Part shown: piece after piece, positions 29,043 through 36,593 of the stretch | Layout: the number at the start of each line of letters is the position of its first letter | Position numbering within the stretch: the stretch's first letter is position 1 | Assembly: GCA_025456345.1 (NCBI GenBank) | Contig: JALOKU010000004.1 | Span: 57,100 to 121,099 of the forward strand | Direction of reading: 5' to 3' | DNA from: Vicinamibacterales bacterium | Lineage (GTDB): Bacteria > Acidobacteriota > Vicinamibacteria > Vicinamibacterales > JAKQTR01 | Length of the DNA: 64,000 nt | Notes under the pieces: generated by a model | What the model saw: only the letters and a program-made list of their open reading frames with translations | What the model was told of the DNA's origin: nothing | The model's database searches: none | Position numbers and translations under genes: made by a program

Positions 29043-30137
29043 TCAGGAATCCGCCGGATGCGGCGGCCGCACGCCGTGGCTCAGGAGCCTGGACACGGTC
29101 CCCGCGACGTGGTCCACCATCGGGATCGCCCGGGAGTACTTCATCCGCAGCGGCCCGATCAGTCCCACCGTGCCGGTGACGTCGCCGTCCGAGTACGTCG
29201 AGGCCACGAGGCTGAACTGCCGGAGCGTCGGGTCCGGATGTTCGCTGCCGATGACCACCATCAGGCCCGGCCCGTCGATGTACTCGGTGAGCAGCTGGAC
29301 GAGGCGGTGCTTCTCTTCAATCATCCGCACGAGCGTGGCGAGCGCGGAGAGCGTGATGCCGCTGTACGGCTCCGACACTTCGTCCACCAGCGACGAGGCC
29401 CCCTCGACGAAGAGCGGGCGCGACGTCACGACGCTGTCGAAACTCGCGCGGGCCAGGCGGAGCGCCCTCGCCATGATCCGGTCGTAGCGCACCCGCTCGT
29501 GGGAGAGCCGCTCGAGGATCGCCTGGCGCACGTCGGCCAGCGGCAGGCCCGAGAACTCGGTGTTGAGGTAGCCCGCGGCCTGATCGAGTTCGCTCGCGCT
29601 GAACTCGGCCTCGAGGTCCACGACCTTGTGCGTGACCTGCGACGCGCGGGCCACGACGATGACAAGGATGCGGCTGCCGCCGAGGGGCACGAACTCGATG
29701 CGCTCGAAGGCCGCCGTCACCGACTCCGGCATGAGGGCGAAGGCGACCGCGTGGGACGCCTGCGCCAGCATGTGCGGGATCGACGACAGCACCGTTTCCG
29801 CGTCAGCGTCCGGCAGGCTGGCGATCTGCTCGAGCACCAGCGCCTCGGCCAGCGCCGCGGAGCGCGAGATCCTCGGCCGCCGCAGCAACTGGTCGACGTA
29901 GGAGCGGTATCCCAGGTCGGTCGGTACGCGGCCGGCCGAGGTGTGCGGCTGGCGGAGGTAGCCCAGATCCTCGAGCTGCACGAGGATGTTGCGGATCGTC
30001 GCCGACGAGAGGCCGAAGCCTCCCCGCCGCACGAGCGCCTGGGAGGCCACGGGCTCGCCGGTCTCGATGTGCTCGCGGACCAGGGTCGCGAGGATCCTCC
30101 TGGTCCGGTCGCTCAGCGTCGGCAGATCGGTGGCCAT
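29043..30137 (-). CDS. hrcA: Heat-inducible transcription repressor HrcA
   Basis: 364-residue repressor that normally binds CIRCE inverted repeats (TTAGCACTC-N9-GAGTGCTAA) upstream of heat-shock genes. The N-terminal winged helix is RRILATLVREHIETGEPVAS and GLSSATIRNILVQLEDLGYL, followed by HTSAGRVPTDLGYRSYVD; the C-terminal SEHPDPTLRQFSLVASTY is typical. It is first in hrcA-grpE-dnaJ-prmA. I looked for CIRCE between its start and the next gene and did not see it, so regulation of this operon by its own product is not evident here. Confidence 0.94.
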   Translation of the reverse strand: MATDLPTLSDRTRRILATLVREHIETGEPVASQALVRRGGFGLSSATIRNILVQLEDLGYLRQPHTSAGRVPTDLGYRSYVDQLLRRPRISRSAALAEALVLEQIASLPDADAETVLSSIPHMLAQASHAVAFALMPESVTAAFERIEFVPLGGSRILVIVVARASQVTHKVVDLEAEFSASELDQAAGYLNTEFSGLPLADVRQAILERLSHERVRYDRIMARALRLARASFDSVVTSRPLFVEGASSLVDEVSEPYSGITLSALATLVRMIEEKHRLVQLLTEYIDGPGLMVVIGSEHPDPTLRQFSLVASTYSDGDVTGTVGLIGPLRMKYSRAIPMVDHVAGTVSRLLSHGVRPPHPADS

Positions 30138-30171
30138 AATCGGTTCAGCGGGTTACGCACACCCACCCGCC

Positions 30172-30177
30172 ATTATA
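30172..30177 (-). promoter_or_regulatory. Candidate -10 box of the hrcA operon
   Basis: On the minus strand this reads TATAAT, 34 bases before the hrcA ATG, in the 45-base gap to the amidohydrolase stop. No TTGACA is seen at the proper distance and no CIRCE palindrome is present. Confidence 0.35.
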
Positions 30178-30182
30178 TCAAG

Positions 30183-31505
30183 TCAGATGCCGGCCCGGAC
30201 GAGCAGCGCCGCGGCCTCGCGCCTGGCGCCGGCGGTGACCTCGGCGGGGTCGAGGCGGACAGGGCAGGAGTCGCGCACCAGCACCTCGCCGTCGACGACG
30301 GTATGGCGCACGTCGGTTCCCCGCGCGGCGTATACCAGCGTCGAGTAGGGATCGCCGCCGGGCGCGAGGTGAGGCCTGTCGAGGCCCACGACGATGAGGT
30401 CGGCCCGCTTGCCCGGCTCGACCGACCCAATCTCGGCCTCCAGGCCCAGGGCGCGGGCACCCTCCCGGGTGGCCATCCAGACCGCGTCCCGCGCGGGCAG
30501 CGCGCCTGGTCCCAGCCGGACCGCCTGCAGGACGGCCGCGAGGCGCATCTCCTCGAACATGTCGAGGCGGTTGTTGCAGGCCGCTCCGTCGGCGCCGAGC
30601 GACACGGAGATCCCGCGCCGCCGCAGTTCGGCGATCGGCGCAAGGCCGCTGCCGAGTTTCAGGTTGGAGCCCGGGCAGTGCAGCACCTTGACCCGGCGCG
30701 ACGCCAGGATGTCCTGCTCGTGTTGGTCCACCCACACGCAGTGCGCCACGCAGAGCCGCTCGGAGGCGAGCCCGATGGCCTCGAAGTACTCGATGTTGCG
30801 CTTCCCGGTCCGGCGCTCGACGATCGCGATCTCCGCCTGCTGTTCCGAGGCGTGTGTATGCACGATCACGTCGTGCCTGGACGAGAGCGCCCCGACCTCT
30901 TCGAGCAGGCCCTGCGAGCACGAGACGGCGAATCGCGGTGCGAACGCCGCCCTGATGCGGCCTCCCGCCGCGCCGTCCCACCGCCGATGCAGATCCAGGC
31001 TCTCGTCGATGGCCTCGCGGGCCGACTGCAGGAGGCGGCGGGGCACAGCCGCGTCTTCGTCCATCAGGCACTTGCCGACGACGGCTCTCATCCCTGACGC
31101 GGCGACTTCCTCGAAGACGGCCTCCGTATCGTGCACGGTCTCCATCGTCAGGACCGAGGTGGTGCCGCTCGAGAGCAGTTCGCACACCGCCAGGCGCGCC
31201 GACGCCCGGAGCGAGGCCGGCGTGTGGGCGGCCTCCATGGGCCAGATGCGCGTGCGCAGCCAGTCGATGAGGGCGAGGTCGTCGGCGGCGCCGCGGAACA
31301 GGGTCTGGCACAGATGGATGTGCGTCTGGATGAAGCCGGGCATCACCAGCGCGGCCGACGCGTCGAGGACCGTGTCGTGCCGCCCCGCGTCGATGCGGCC
31401 CACCGCCTCGATGCGGCCATCCCTGACGAGCACATCGCCATCGACGATATCGAGGCGGTCGTTCATCGTCAGGACGGTGCCGCCGCGGATGAGCAGGGAA
31501 GCCAT
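30183..31505 (-). CDS. Amidohydrolase, MtaD/guanine-deaminase-like
   Basis: 440-residue metal-dependent hydrolase of the cytosine/adenosine/guanine deaminase class (TrzN/MtaD/SsnA subgroup). It has the HxH motif in THIHLCQTLFRG, the third His in VHTHASEQQ, AHCVWVDQHEQ and the metal Asp in LGADGAACNNRLDM. An N-terminal beta domain (LLIRGGTVLTMND) and the C-terminal GSVEPGKRADLIVVG complete the composite domain. It lies 9 bases downstream of xdhC, which matures xanthine dehydrogenase-type enzymes, so a purine such as guanine is a reasonable substrate, but SAH/MTA deamination or chlorohydrolase activity cannot be excluded. Confidence 0.83.
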   Translation of the reverse strand: MASLLIRGGTVLTMNDRLDIVDGDVLVRDGRIEAVGRIDAGRHDTVLDASAALVMPGFIQTHIHLCQTLFRGAADDLALIDWLRTRIWPMEAAHTPASLRASARLAVCELLSSGTTSVLTMETVHDTEAVFEEVAASGMRAVVGKCLMDEDAAVPRRLLQSAREAIDESLDLHRRWDGAAGGRIRAAFAPRFAVSCSQGLLEEVGALSSRHDVIVHTHASEQQAEIAIVERRTGKRNIEYFEAIGLASERLCVAHCVWVDQHEQDILASRRVKVLHCPGSNLKLGSGLAPIAELRRRGISVSLGADGAACNNRLDMFEEMRLAAVLQAVRLGPGALPARDAVWMATREGARALGLEAEIGSVEPGKRADLIVVGLDRPHLAPGGDPYSTLVYAARGTDVRHTVVDGEVLVRDSCPVRLDPAEVTAGARREAAALLVRAGI

Positions 31506-31514
31506 GCGGCGATC

Positions 31515-32330
31515 CTACCGCCGATCCTTCATGGCGGTGGTCGCGGCCTCGGCGGCCACGCCGCGCCGGACGGCGACCAGTTCGGCTACGATGCTGACGG
31601 CAATCTCTTCAGGCGTGACGGCGCCAATCTGCAGGCCGATGGGGGCGCGGACTCCGCAGAGCCACTCCGCCGGCACGCCGTCTCCCGCGAGCGCGTCGAA
31701 GATGCGCGCGACCTTGGCGCGGCTGCCAATCATGCCCACGTAGCGGAGCGGCCGCCCGGCGAGCGCGCGCATCGCGGCGAGATCGTGCGTGTGCCCCCGG
31801 GTCACGACGACGACGTAGGCGGCGGGGGAGAGGGCGGCCGCGGCGAGGTACTCGGCGATGTCGGCCACCGTCACGTCGGTGGCGGACGGGAAGCGATCGC
31901 GGTGCGCGAACGACTCTCGGTCGTCGAGCACGTGCACCCGGAAACCGACATCGGCGGCCAGTCGGGCCACGTGCTGGCTCACGTGGCCGGCCCCGACCAC
32001 GAGCAGGCGCGGCGACGGGTCCAGCGGTTCGATGAACACCTCCATCCGGCCTCCACAGATCAGCCCGTTCTCCTCGGCGAGTCCGTCACTCAAGTCGTAC
32101 CGCGCCACGCCGGCCTTCCTGGTGCGGATGCTCTCGCGGGCCTTCCCGGCGGCGTCGTTTTCGTAGCAGCCGCCGCCGATCGTGCCGATGATCCGGCCGT
32201 CGGCGAACACCAGCATCCTGGCACCGGTGCGCTGGGGCGTCGATCCCTGCGTGGAGACGATGGTGACAAGCGCCGCGTCCTCGCCCTGTTCGAGGGCCCC
32301 GAGCGCCGCCGCGAAGACCGCTTCGTGCAT
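31515..32330 (-). CDS. xdhC: XdhC/CoxI family molybdoenzyme maturation factor
   Basis: 271 residues. XdhC proteins bind molybdenum cofactor, promote its sulfuration and insert it into xanthine dehydrogenase-class enzymes. The N-terminal domain has LVTIVSTQGSTPQRTGARM and GTIGGGCYENDA; the C-terminal Rossmann domain starts LLVVGAGHVSQHVARLA and has YVGMIGSRAKVARIF. No xanthine dehydrogenase structural genes lie in the window; the downstream gene is an amidohydrolase, consistent with a purine-related unit. The repeat copy C lies just upstream. Confidence 0.88.
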   Translation of the reverse strand: MHEAVFAAALGALEQGEDAALVTIVSTQGSTPQRTGARMLVFADGRIIGTIGGGCYENDAAGKARESIRTRKAGVARYDLSDGLAEENGLICGGRMEVFIEPLDPSPRLLVVGAGHVSQHVARLAADVGFRVHVLDDRESFAHRDRFPSATDVTVADIAEYLAAAALSPAAYVVVVTRGHTHDLAAMRALAGRPLRYVGMIGSRAKVARIFDALAGDGVPAEWLCGVRAPIGLQIGAVTPEEIAVSIVAELVAVRRGVAAEAATTAMKDRR

Positions 32331-32343
32331 GGGAGGATTATAC

Positions 32344-32460
32344 GCAGAAGAGAGAATCCAGGAGCCAGGAGGATCACCTGACGATGGTCAGAAGCCAGAA
32401 GACGGGAGTCCAGCTGCCCAGGCGTTCATTCTTGCTTCTGGATTCTTGCTTCTGGATCCT
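32344..32460 (-). repeat. AAGAAGC imperfect palindrome, copy C (reversed)
   Basis: Between xdhC and the penicillin-binding protein, both on the minus strand. Read on the minus strand it gives CCAGAAGCAAGAATCCAGAA, then CTTCTGGCTTCTGACCATCG and TCCTGGCTCCTGGATTC, the same order of units as copies B and D on the plus strand. It is thus the same element inverted and more diverged. Its outer end meets the stop codon of the PBP gene. Confidence 0.75.
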
Positions 32461-32468
32461 GACGGGCG

Positions 32469-34823
32469 TCAGAACCGGTGCAGCTCGCACGCCTCGGTGG
32501 GTTCCGTGCCGGTGACGAAGGCTTCGCTGATGATCCTCGGGCACCCGGGCTGGGCGAGCCTGCCGGTGTCGCGATCGATCGTGACGAAGGAAACGCCGGC
32601 GGGCGGCTGGAAACTCACGTTCGGGCGGCCGGCCAGGGCGGCCATCATGAAGTCGGCCCAGATGGGCAGCGCGGCCTGCGAGCCGCTGAGGCCGACGGGC
32701 TGATTGTCGTCGAAGCCGACCCACACGACCGTGAGCAGCTCGGGCGTGAACCCGACGAACCACGCATCACGAAGGTCGTTGGTGGTGCCGGTCTTGCCTG
32801 CGGCATCGTGGCTGAAGCCCAGCCCGCGTGCCGCGGCGCCCGTCCCCTCGTTGATCACGCTCCGCAGCATGTTCGTCACGAGAAACGTCGTGTCCGCGCG
32901 GGCGATCTGCGCGGGCGCCGTCGTCCGGAGGGGGAGCTCCTTCCCGGCGCTTTCCAGACCGGCGATGGCGCGCAGCGGGCGCGTCTCGCCACCGGCGGCG
33001 AAAATGGTATAGGCCGAGGCCACCTCCATCGGCGTCGCTTCGAACACGCCGAGGGCGATCGAGGGATACGGCCTGGGTACCGTGCTCGATCCGAACCGCT
33101 TCCACAGGCTGGCCACCCTGTCGAATCCGGCCAGCTCCGCCGCCCGCACCGTCGCCACGTTGCGCGATTGCGCGAGCGCGCGGCGCAGCGTGATGACGCC
33201 GTCGTACTCGTCCTCGTAGTTGCGCGGCGTCCACCCCTGCCCGTCGAAGTCGAACGTGGTGGGCTCGTCGTTGACCAGCGTCGCCGGTGTAATGTCGGTG
33301 AGGCCGTCGGCGGCCGCCGATTCGAAGGCGGCGAGGTACACGAACGGCTTGAACACGGAGCCGGGCTGACGCCGGGCGTTCAGGGGGCGGTTGAACTGCG
33401 ACTGCCCGTACGAGCGGCCGCCGATGTACGCGAGGATGTCGCCGGTTCTCGGATCGAGGGCGATCAGGGCGACCTGGGCCTGGCCCCTGATCTGCTTGCG
33501 CGCCAACTGGGCGTCGATCCTGAGTGCGCCGGCCTGCACGGCCTCCTGCGCGACGCGCTGGAGGTAGGAGTCGAGCGTGGTCTTGATGTCGACCTGCGTC
33601 GAACCGCTCAGCAGGCCCGGGTACTGGTCGGAGAGCGTCTGGCCGAGCAGGTCGACGAAGTACGGCGCTTCGGTTTCCATCGCCCGCGCGACCGTCTCCA
33701 TCGGCTCCCGTCCTGCGCGCTCGGCGGCCGCCTGGCTGACGAAGCCGGTATCCGCCATGGCCTGCAGCACGACGTTCCGCCGATCGCGGGACCGCGTGGC
33801 CGAGGCGAACGGCGAGTGCCGGCCAGGCGCCTGGATGACGCCCGCGATGGTCGCGGCCTCGGCCAGCGACAGGTTCGTGACGTCCCTGCCGAAGAACACC
33901 CGCGACGCTTCGGCCACGCCGTGAATGGCGTACGAGCCCCGCTGGCCGAGATACACGTCATTCAAGTACAGCTCGAGGATCTCGTCCTTGGTCGCTCTCG
34001 TCTCGAGCACGACCGAGAGGAACTGCTCCTGCATCTTGCGCCTGAACGACTTCTCCGGCGTCAGGAAGAAGTTCTTCACGAGCTGCTGCGTCAGCGTGCT
34101 CCCGCCGACGAGATAGGGGCGGTCGCCCCTCATGTTCGTGATGATGGCGCCGACGATGCGGATAGGGTCGATGCCTGCGTGATCGTAGAACCGCCGGTCC
34201 TCGATGGCGAGCACGGCCTGGATCATGTGCTTCGGGATGAGCGTCAGCGAAACCCGGCGCCGCTTCTCGCGGCCCGTCGTGATGAGCGTCGTCAGCAGCG
34301 GCCGATCGAGCGCGACACGGTCGAGCGCGCCGCCGCCGTCGACGTCGATGCGCGAGACGGCCTGCGTGGGGATCGCCTTCCCGTCCGGCCCGATTCGGGC
34401 CGGCAGGCCGGCGCGCTGCAGGGCGACCTGCACCCGGAGCCGCCGGCCGGTCAGGTCGCCGCCCCTCGCGATGAGCGTGATCGCGTCGTCGAGGCGCGAG
34501 AACTCGCCGGGCTGGCCCGGCTCGTCGCGCTCGGCGTAGCCGAGATCGTTCAGGCGATCGGCGAGCTGCTGCGTCGAGAGCCACTGGCCGCGATGGATTT
34601 CGAACGGCCTCGCGAGCACGCGCGGGAGCGCGCGGACGCGCTCCCCCTGGAGCCGCGCGTCGATGACGCGCGCGAACGTGACGTAGTAGTACGTCGTGGC
34701 GGCCGCGGTCGCGGCGAGCGGGAGGCCGATGAGGAGCGCGAGCGCCAGCCGAAGGCGGCGCCGGGGCCGGCGGCGCGGCCGGGGCGGCGGGGGCGTCGGC
34801 GGCGTCGGCGGGTCGGCTGGCAC
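32469..34823 (-). CDS. Class A penicillin-binding protein (PBP1b-like)
   Basis: 784-residue bifunctional peptidoglycan synthase. A Pro/Arg-rich cytoplasmic tail, one transmembrane helix (LRLALALLIGLPLAATAAA), a UB2H-like segment (EIHRGQWLSTQQLADRLNDL), a GT51 glycosyltransferase with EDRRFYDHAGID and GGSTLTQQLVKNFF, and a transpeptidase with SVFK (SxxK), SRN (SxN) and KTGTT. All catalytic residues are present. The start is a GTG at 34823 with AGGA six bases upstream, 17 bases after the bshC stop; the 1019-residue track ORF is an antisense extension. The UB2H-like region suggests the PBP1b rather than the PBP1a group. Confidence 0.93.
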   Translation of the reverse strand: MPADPPTPPTPPPPRPRRRPRRRLRLALALLIGLPLAATAAATTYYYVTFARVIDARLQGERVRALPRVLARPFEIHRGQWLSTQQLADRLNDLGYAERDEPGQPGEFSRLDDAITLIARGGDLTGRRLRVQVALQRAGLPARIGPDGKAIPTQAVSRIDVDGGGALDRVALDRPLLTTLITTGREKRRRVSLTLIPKHMIQAVLAIEDRRFYDHAGIDPIRIVGAIITNMRGDRPYLVGGSTLTQQLVKNFFLTPEKSFRRKMQEQFLSVVLETRATKDEILELYLNDVYLGQRGSYAIHGVAEASRVFFGRDVTNLSLAEAATIAGVIQAPGRHSPFASATRSRDRRNVVLQAMADTGFVSQAAAERAGREPMETVARAMETEAPYFVDLLGQTLSDQYPGLLSGSTQVDIKTTLDSYLQRVAQEAVQAGALRIDAQLARKQIRGQAQVALIALDPRTGDILAYIGGRSYGQSQFNRPLNARRQPGSVFKPFVYLAAFESAAADGLTDITPATLVNDEPTTFDFDGQGWTPRNYEDEYDGVITLRRALAQSRNVATVRAAELAGFDRVASLWKRFGSSTVPRPYPSIALGVFEATPMEVASAYTIFAAGGETRPLRAIAGLESAGKELPLRTTAPAQIARADTTFLVTNMLRSVINEGTGAAARGLGFSHDAAGKTGTTNDLRDAWFVGFTPELLTVVWVGFDDNQPVGLSGSQAALPIWADFMMAALAGRPNVSFQPPAGVSFVTIDRDTGRLAQPGCPRIISEAFVTGTEPTEACELHRF

Positions 34824-34840
34824 GGCGCGTCCTGTCGCGC

Positions 34841-36517
34841 TTACACCGTCACGACCCAGTGCGAACCAGGATCGAGCGGCAGATCGCGGACGAGGTGGTC
34901 GACGAGCCCCGGGCCGCTGCGGTTGAGGAACGACACGAAGCCCACGGTGCGCTCCTGCGCGTGCCCATTGGGAAACGCCTGGGACCGCGTGCGCGTGAAC
35001 TGCCGGCGCAGCGTCTCGTCGCGGCGCTTCGCCGCGTGGATGATCTTCGCGTGCAGCCCCTGGAGTTCGTGATTGATCTTGCCGGCGACGGACCGCGCCG
35101 CGCCCTCGAGCGTCGGGTCGATGGCCGGCACGGCCTGCACGAGCGCCTGCATCGGGCCGTCGATCGCCGCGGCGGCTGCCTGGTAGGCACCTTCGACGCC
35201 GCCGGGAAGGGCGGCTTCGAGCAGGCGGTTCAGCACGCTCTCGTCCTGCGCGTGCAGCGTTTCGAGGGCCACGCCGTGCCGGCCCAGGAAGCGGACGCCT
35301 GCCGCGTCGAGCAGCGTGGCGGAGGCGCGCGGCACCATCAGCGGCATCGGCACGCCGAAGTGGGCGTACACGGGCTTGAGCTGGCCGAGGTAGGCGAGCT
35401 CGTTCGGGCCCGCCACGTAGGCCACCGTCGGGAACAGGGTGTCCTGCACGATCGGGCGAAGCAGGACGTTCGGGCTGAAGCCCGCCGGGTTGGCGCGCAC
35501 CTCCGAGAGCAGGTCCGGCGGCGTCCACGCGCGATCACCGGCCCGAAACGCGCCGTCGGCGAAGCGGATGGGATGGCGTCCGCCGTCGAGCGAGAAGAGC
35601 GAGAGCGAGTCCGCGTGGGCAATCACCTGGGCGTGATAGCCGAGGCGGACCAGGTCGGAGCCCGCCTCGATCGCCAGTTCCGCCGTGCGGCCCGGGAACT
35701 GGGCCTCGCGCACGAACACGTCCCGCACGAGGGCCTTCGCAGCCGGGTCGGCGGCGTCGTAGACAATGAGGCCGAACTCGCCCAGGGTGAATTCGAGCAG
35801 CCGTCCGAACGCTTCGCTCGTGCTCAGGCCCGCCTTGTAGGCCGAGCGGAGCCGGGTCATCAGGGACGCGGTGAACTCGGTCGGCGGCAGCGCCTCCGCC
35901 AGTTCGTCCAGTGCGGCGTCGACGCCGTCTGCGAGTGTCAGCCGGCCCACGGGCAGGGCCCCCGCGCCCGCCGGAGCCGGAAGCCGAATCGTCCGGGCCT
36001 GGGCGTCGCCGTCGAGCACGGTGCACGACGACACTTCGTCCCAGTCGTGGTCCTCCGAGTCAATCCAGAACACGGCGACGGCTGGCGTCTGGTGGTCCTG
36101 CCGGACCCGGGCCGCGAGGCGAAGCGCCGTGACAGCCTTGAGCAGCGTGTAGAGCGGGCCGCCGAACGCGCCAGCCTGCTGGCCCGTCACCACGGCCACC
36201 GTGCCGTCCTGGCGCAGCCGGTCGAGGGCCGCGCGCGCTTCAGCAGGGGCGCCCCGCCGCTGCTGCTGCGCGGTGATCAGATCCGCAATCGCCTGACGGT
36301 CGACCGCGTGCGCCTGGGCCCGCTCGATGGCCGACTGCCAGGCCTCGGGGCGCGCGGGATTGCCCGCGTAGAACGGTGCCAGCGGTTCGAACGCGTACGC
36401 GTAGTCGCCCGCAAGCCGGCGGATTCCCGGATAACGCCGGATGTCGACCGGGATGCGCGTTGAGGCCGCTCCCTGTGTGGATGGCTGAGGATGCACCGGA
36501 ACGCTACTGTCGTCCAT
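34841..36517 (-). CDS. bshC: Bacillithiol biosynthesis cysteine-adding enzyme BshC
   Basis: 558 residues from the ATG at 36517. BshC adds cysteine to glucosaminyl-malate, the last step of bacillithiol synthesis. Family blocks are VVTGQQAGAFGGPLYTLLKA (nucleotide-binding HIGH-like fold), FWIDSEDHDWDEV, SPNVLLRPIVQDTLFPTVAYVAGPNELAYLGQLKPVY and the C-terminal coiled-coil region. The protein starts are uncertain: the track's 599-residue ORF begins at 36640, within the divergent gene; 36595 is another candidate, and no clear ribosome-binding site marks any of them. bshA and bshB are not in the window. It is upstream of the PBP gene, perhaps co-transcribed. Confidence 0.87.
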   Translation of the reverse strand: MDDSSVPVHPQPSTQGAASTRIPVDIRRYPGIRRLAGDYAYAFEPLAPFYAGNPARPEAWQSAIERAQAHAVDRQAIADLITAQQQRRGAPAEARAALDRLRQDGTVAVVTGQQAGAFGGPLYTLLKAVTALRLAARVRQDHQTPAVAVFWIDSEDHDWDEVSSCTVLDGDAQARTIRLPAPAGAGALPVGRLTLADGVDAALDELAEALPPTEFTASLMTRLRSAYKAGLSTSEAFGRLLEFTLGEFGLIVYDAADPAAKALVRDVFVREAQFPGRTAELAIEAGSDLVRLGYHAQVIAHADSLSLFSLDGGRHPIRFADGAFRAGDRAWTPPDLLSEVRANPAGFSPNVLLRPIVQDTLFPTVAYVAGPNELAYLGQLKPVYAHFGVPMPLMVPRASATLLDAAGVRFLGRHGVALETLHAQDESVLNRLLEAALPGGVEGAYQAAAAAIDGPMQALVQAVPAIDPTLEGAARSVAGKINHELQGLHAKIIHAAKRRDETLRRQFTRTRSQAFPNGHAQERTVGFVSFLNRSGPGLVDHLVRDLPLDPGSHWVVTV

Positions 36518-36593
36518 GCCCGCACGCGGTGTCAAGAGACGGACATCGCGCGCACGATCTCCCGCCGTTGGCGATTGATGCCGCGGCAGTTCC

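Noticed and set aside
30138-30182. CIRCE operator before hrcA
   Set aside because: No TTAGCACTC/GAGTGCTAA pair is present in the gap; only a TATAAT match.
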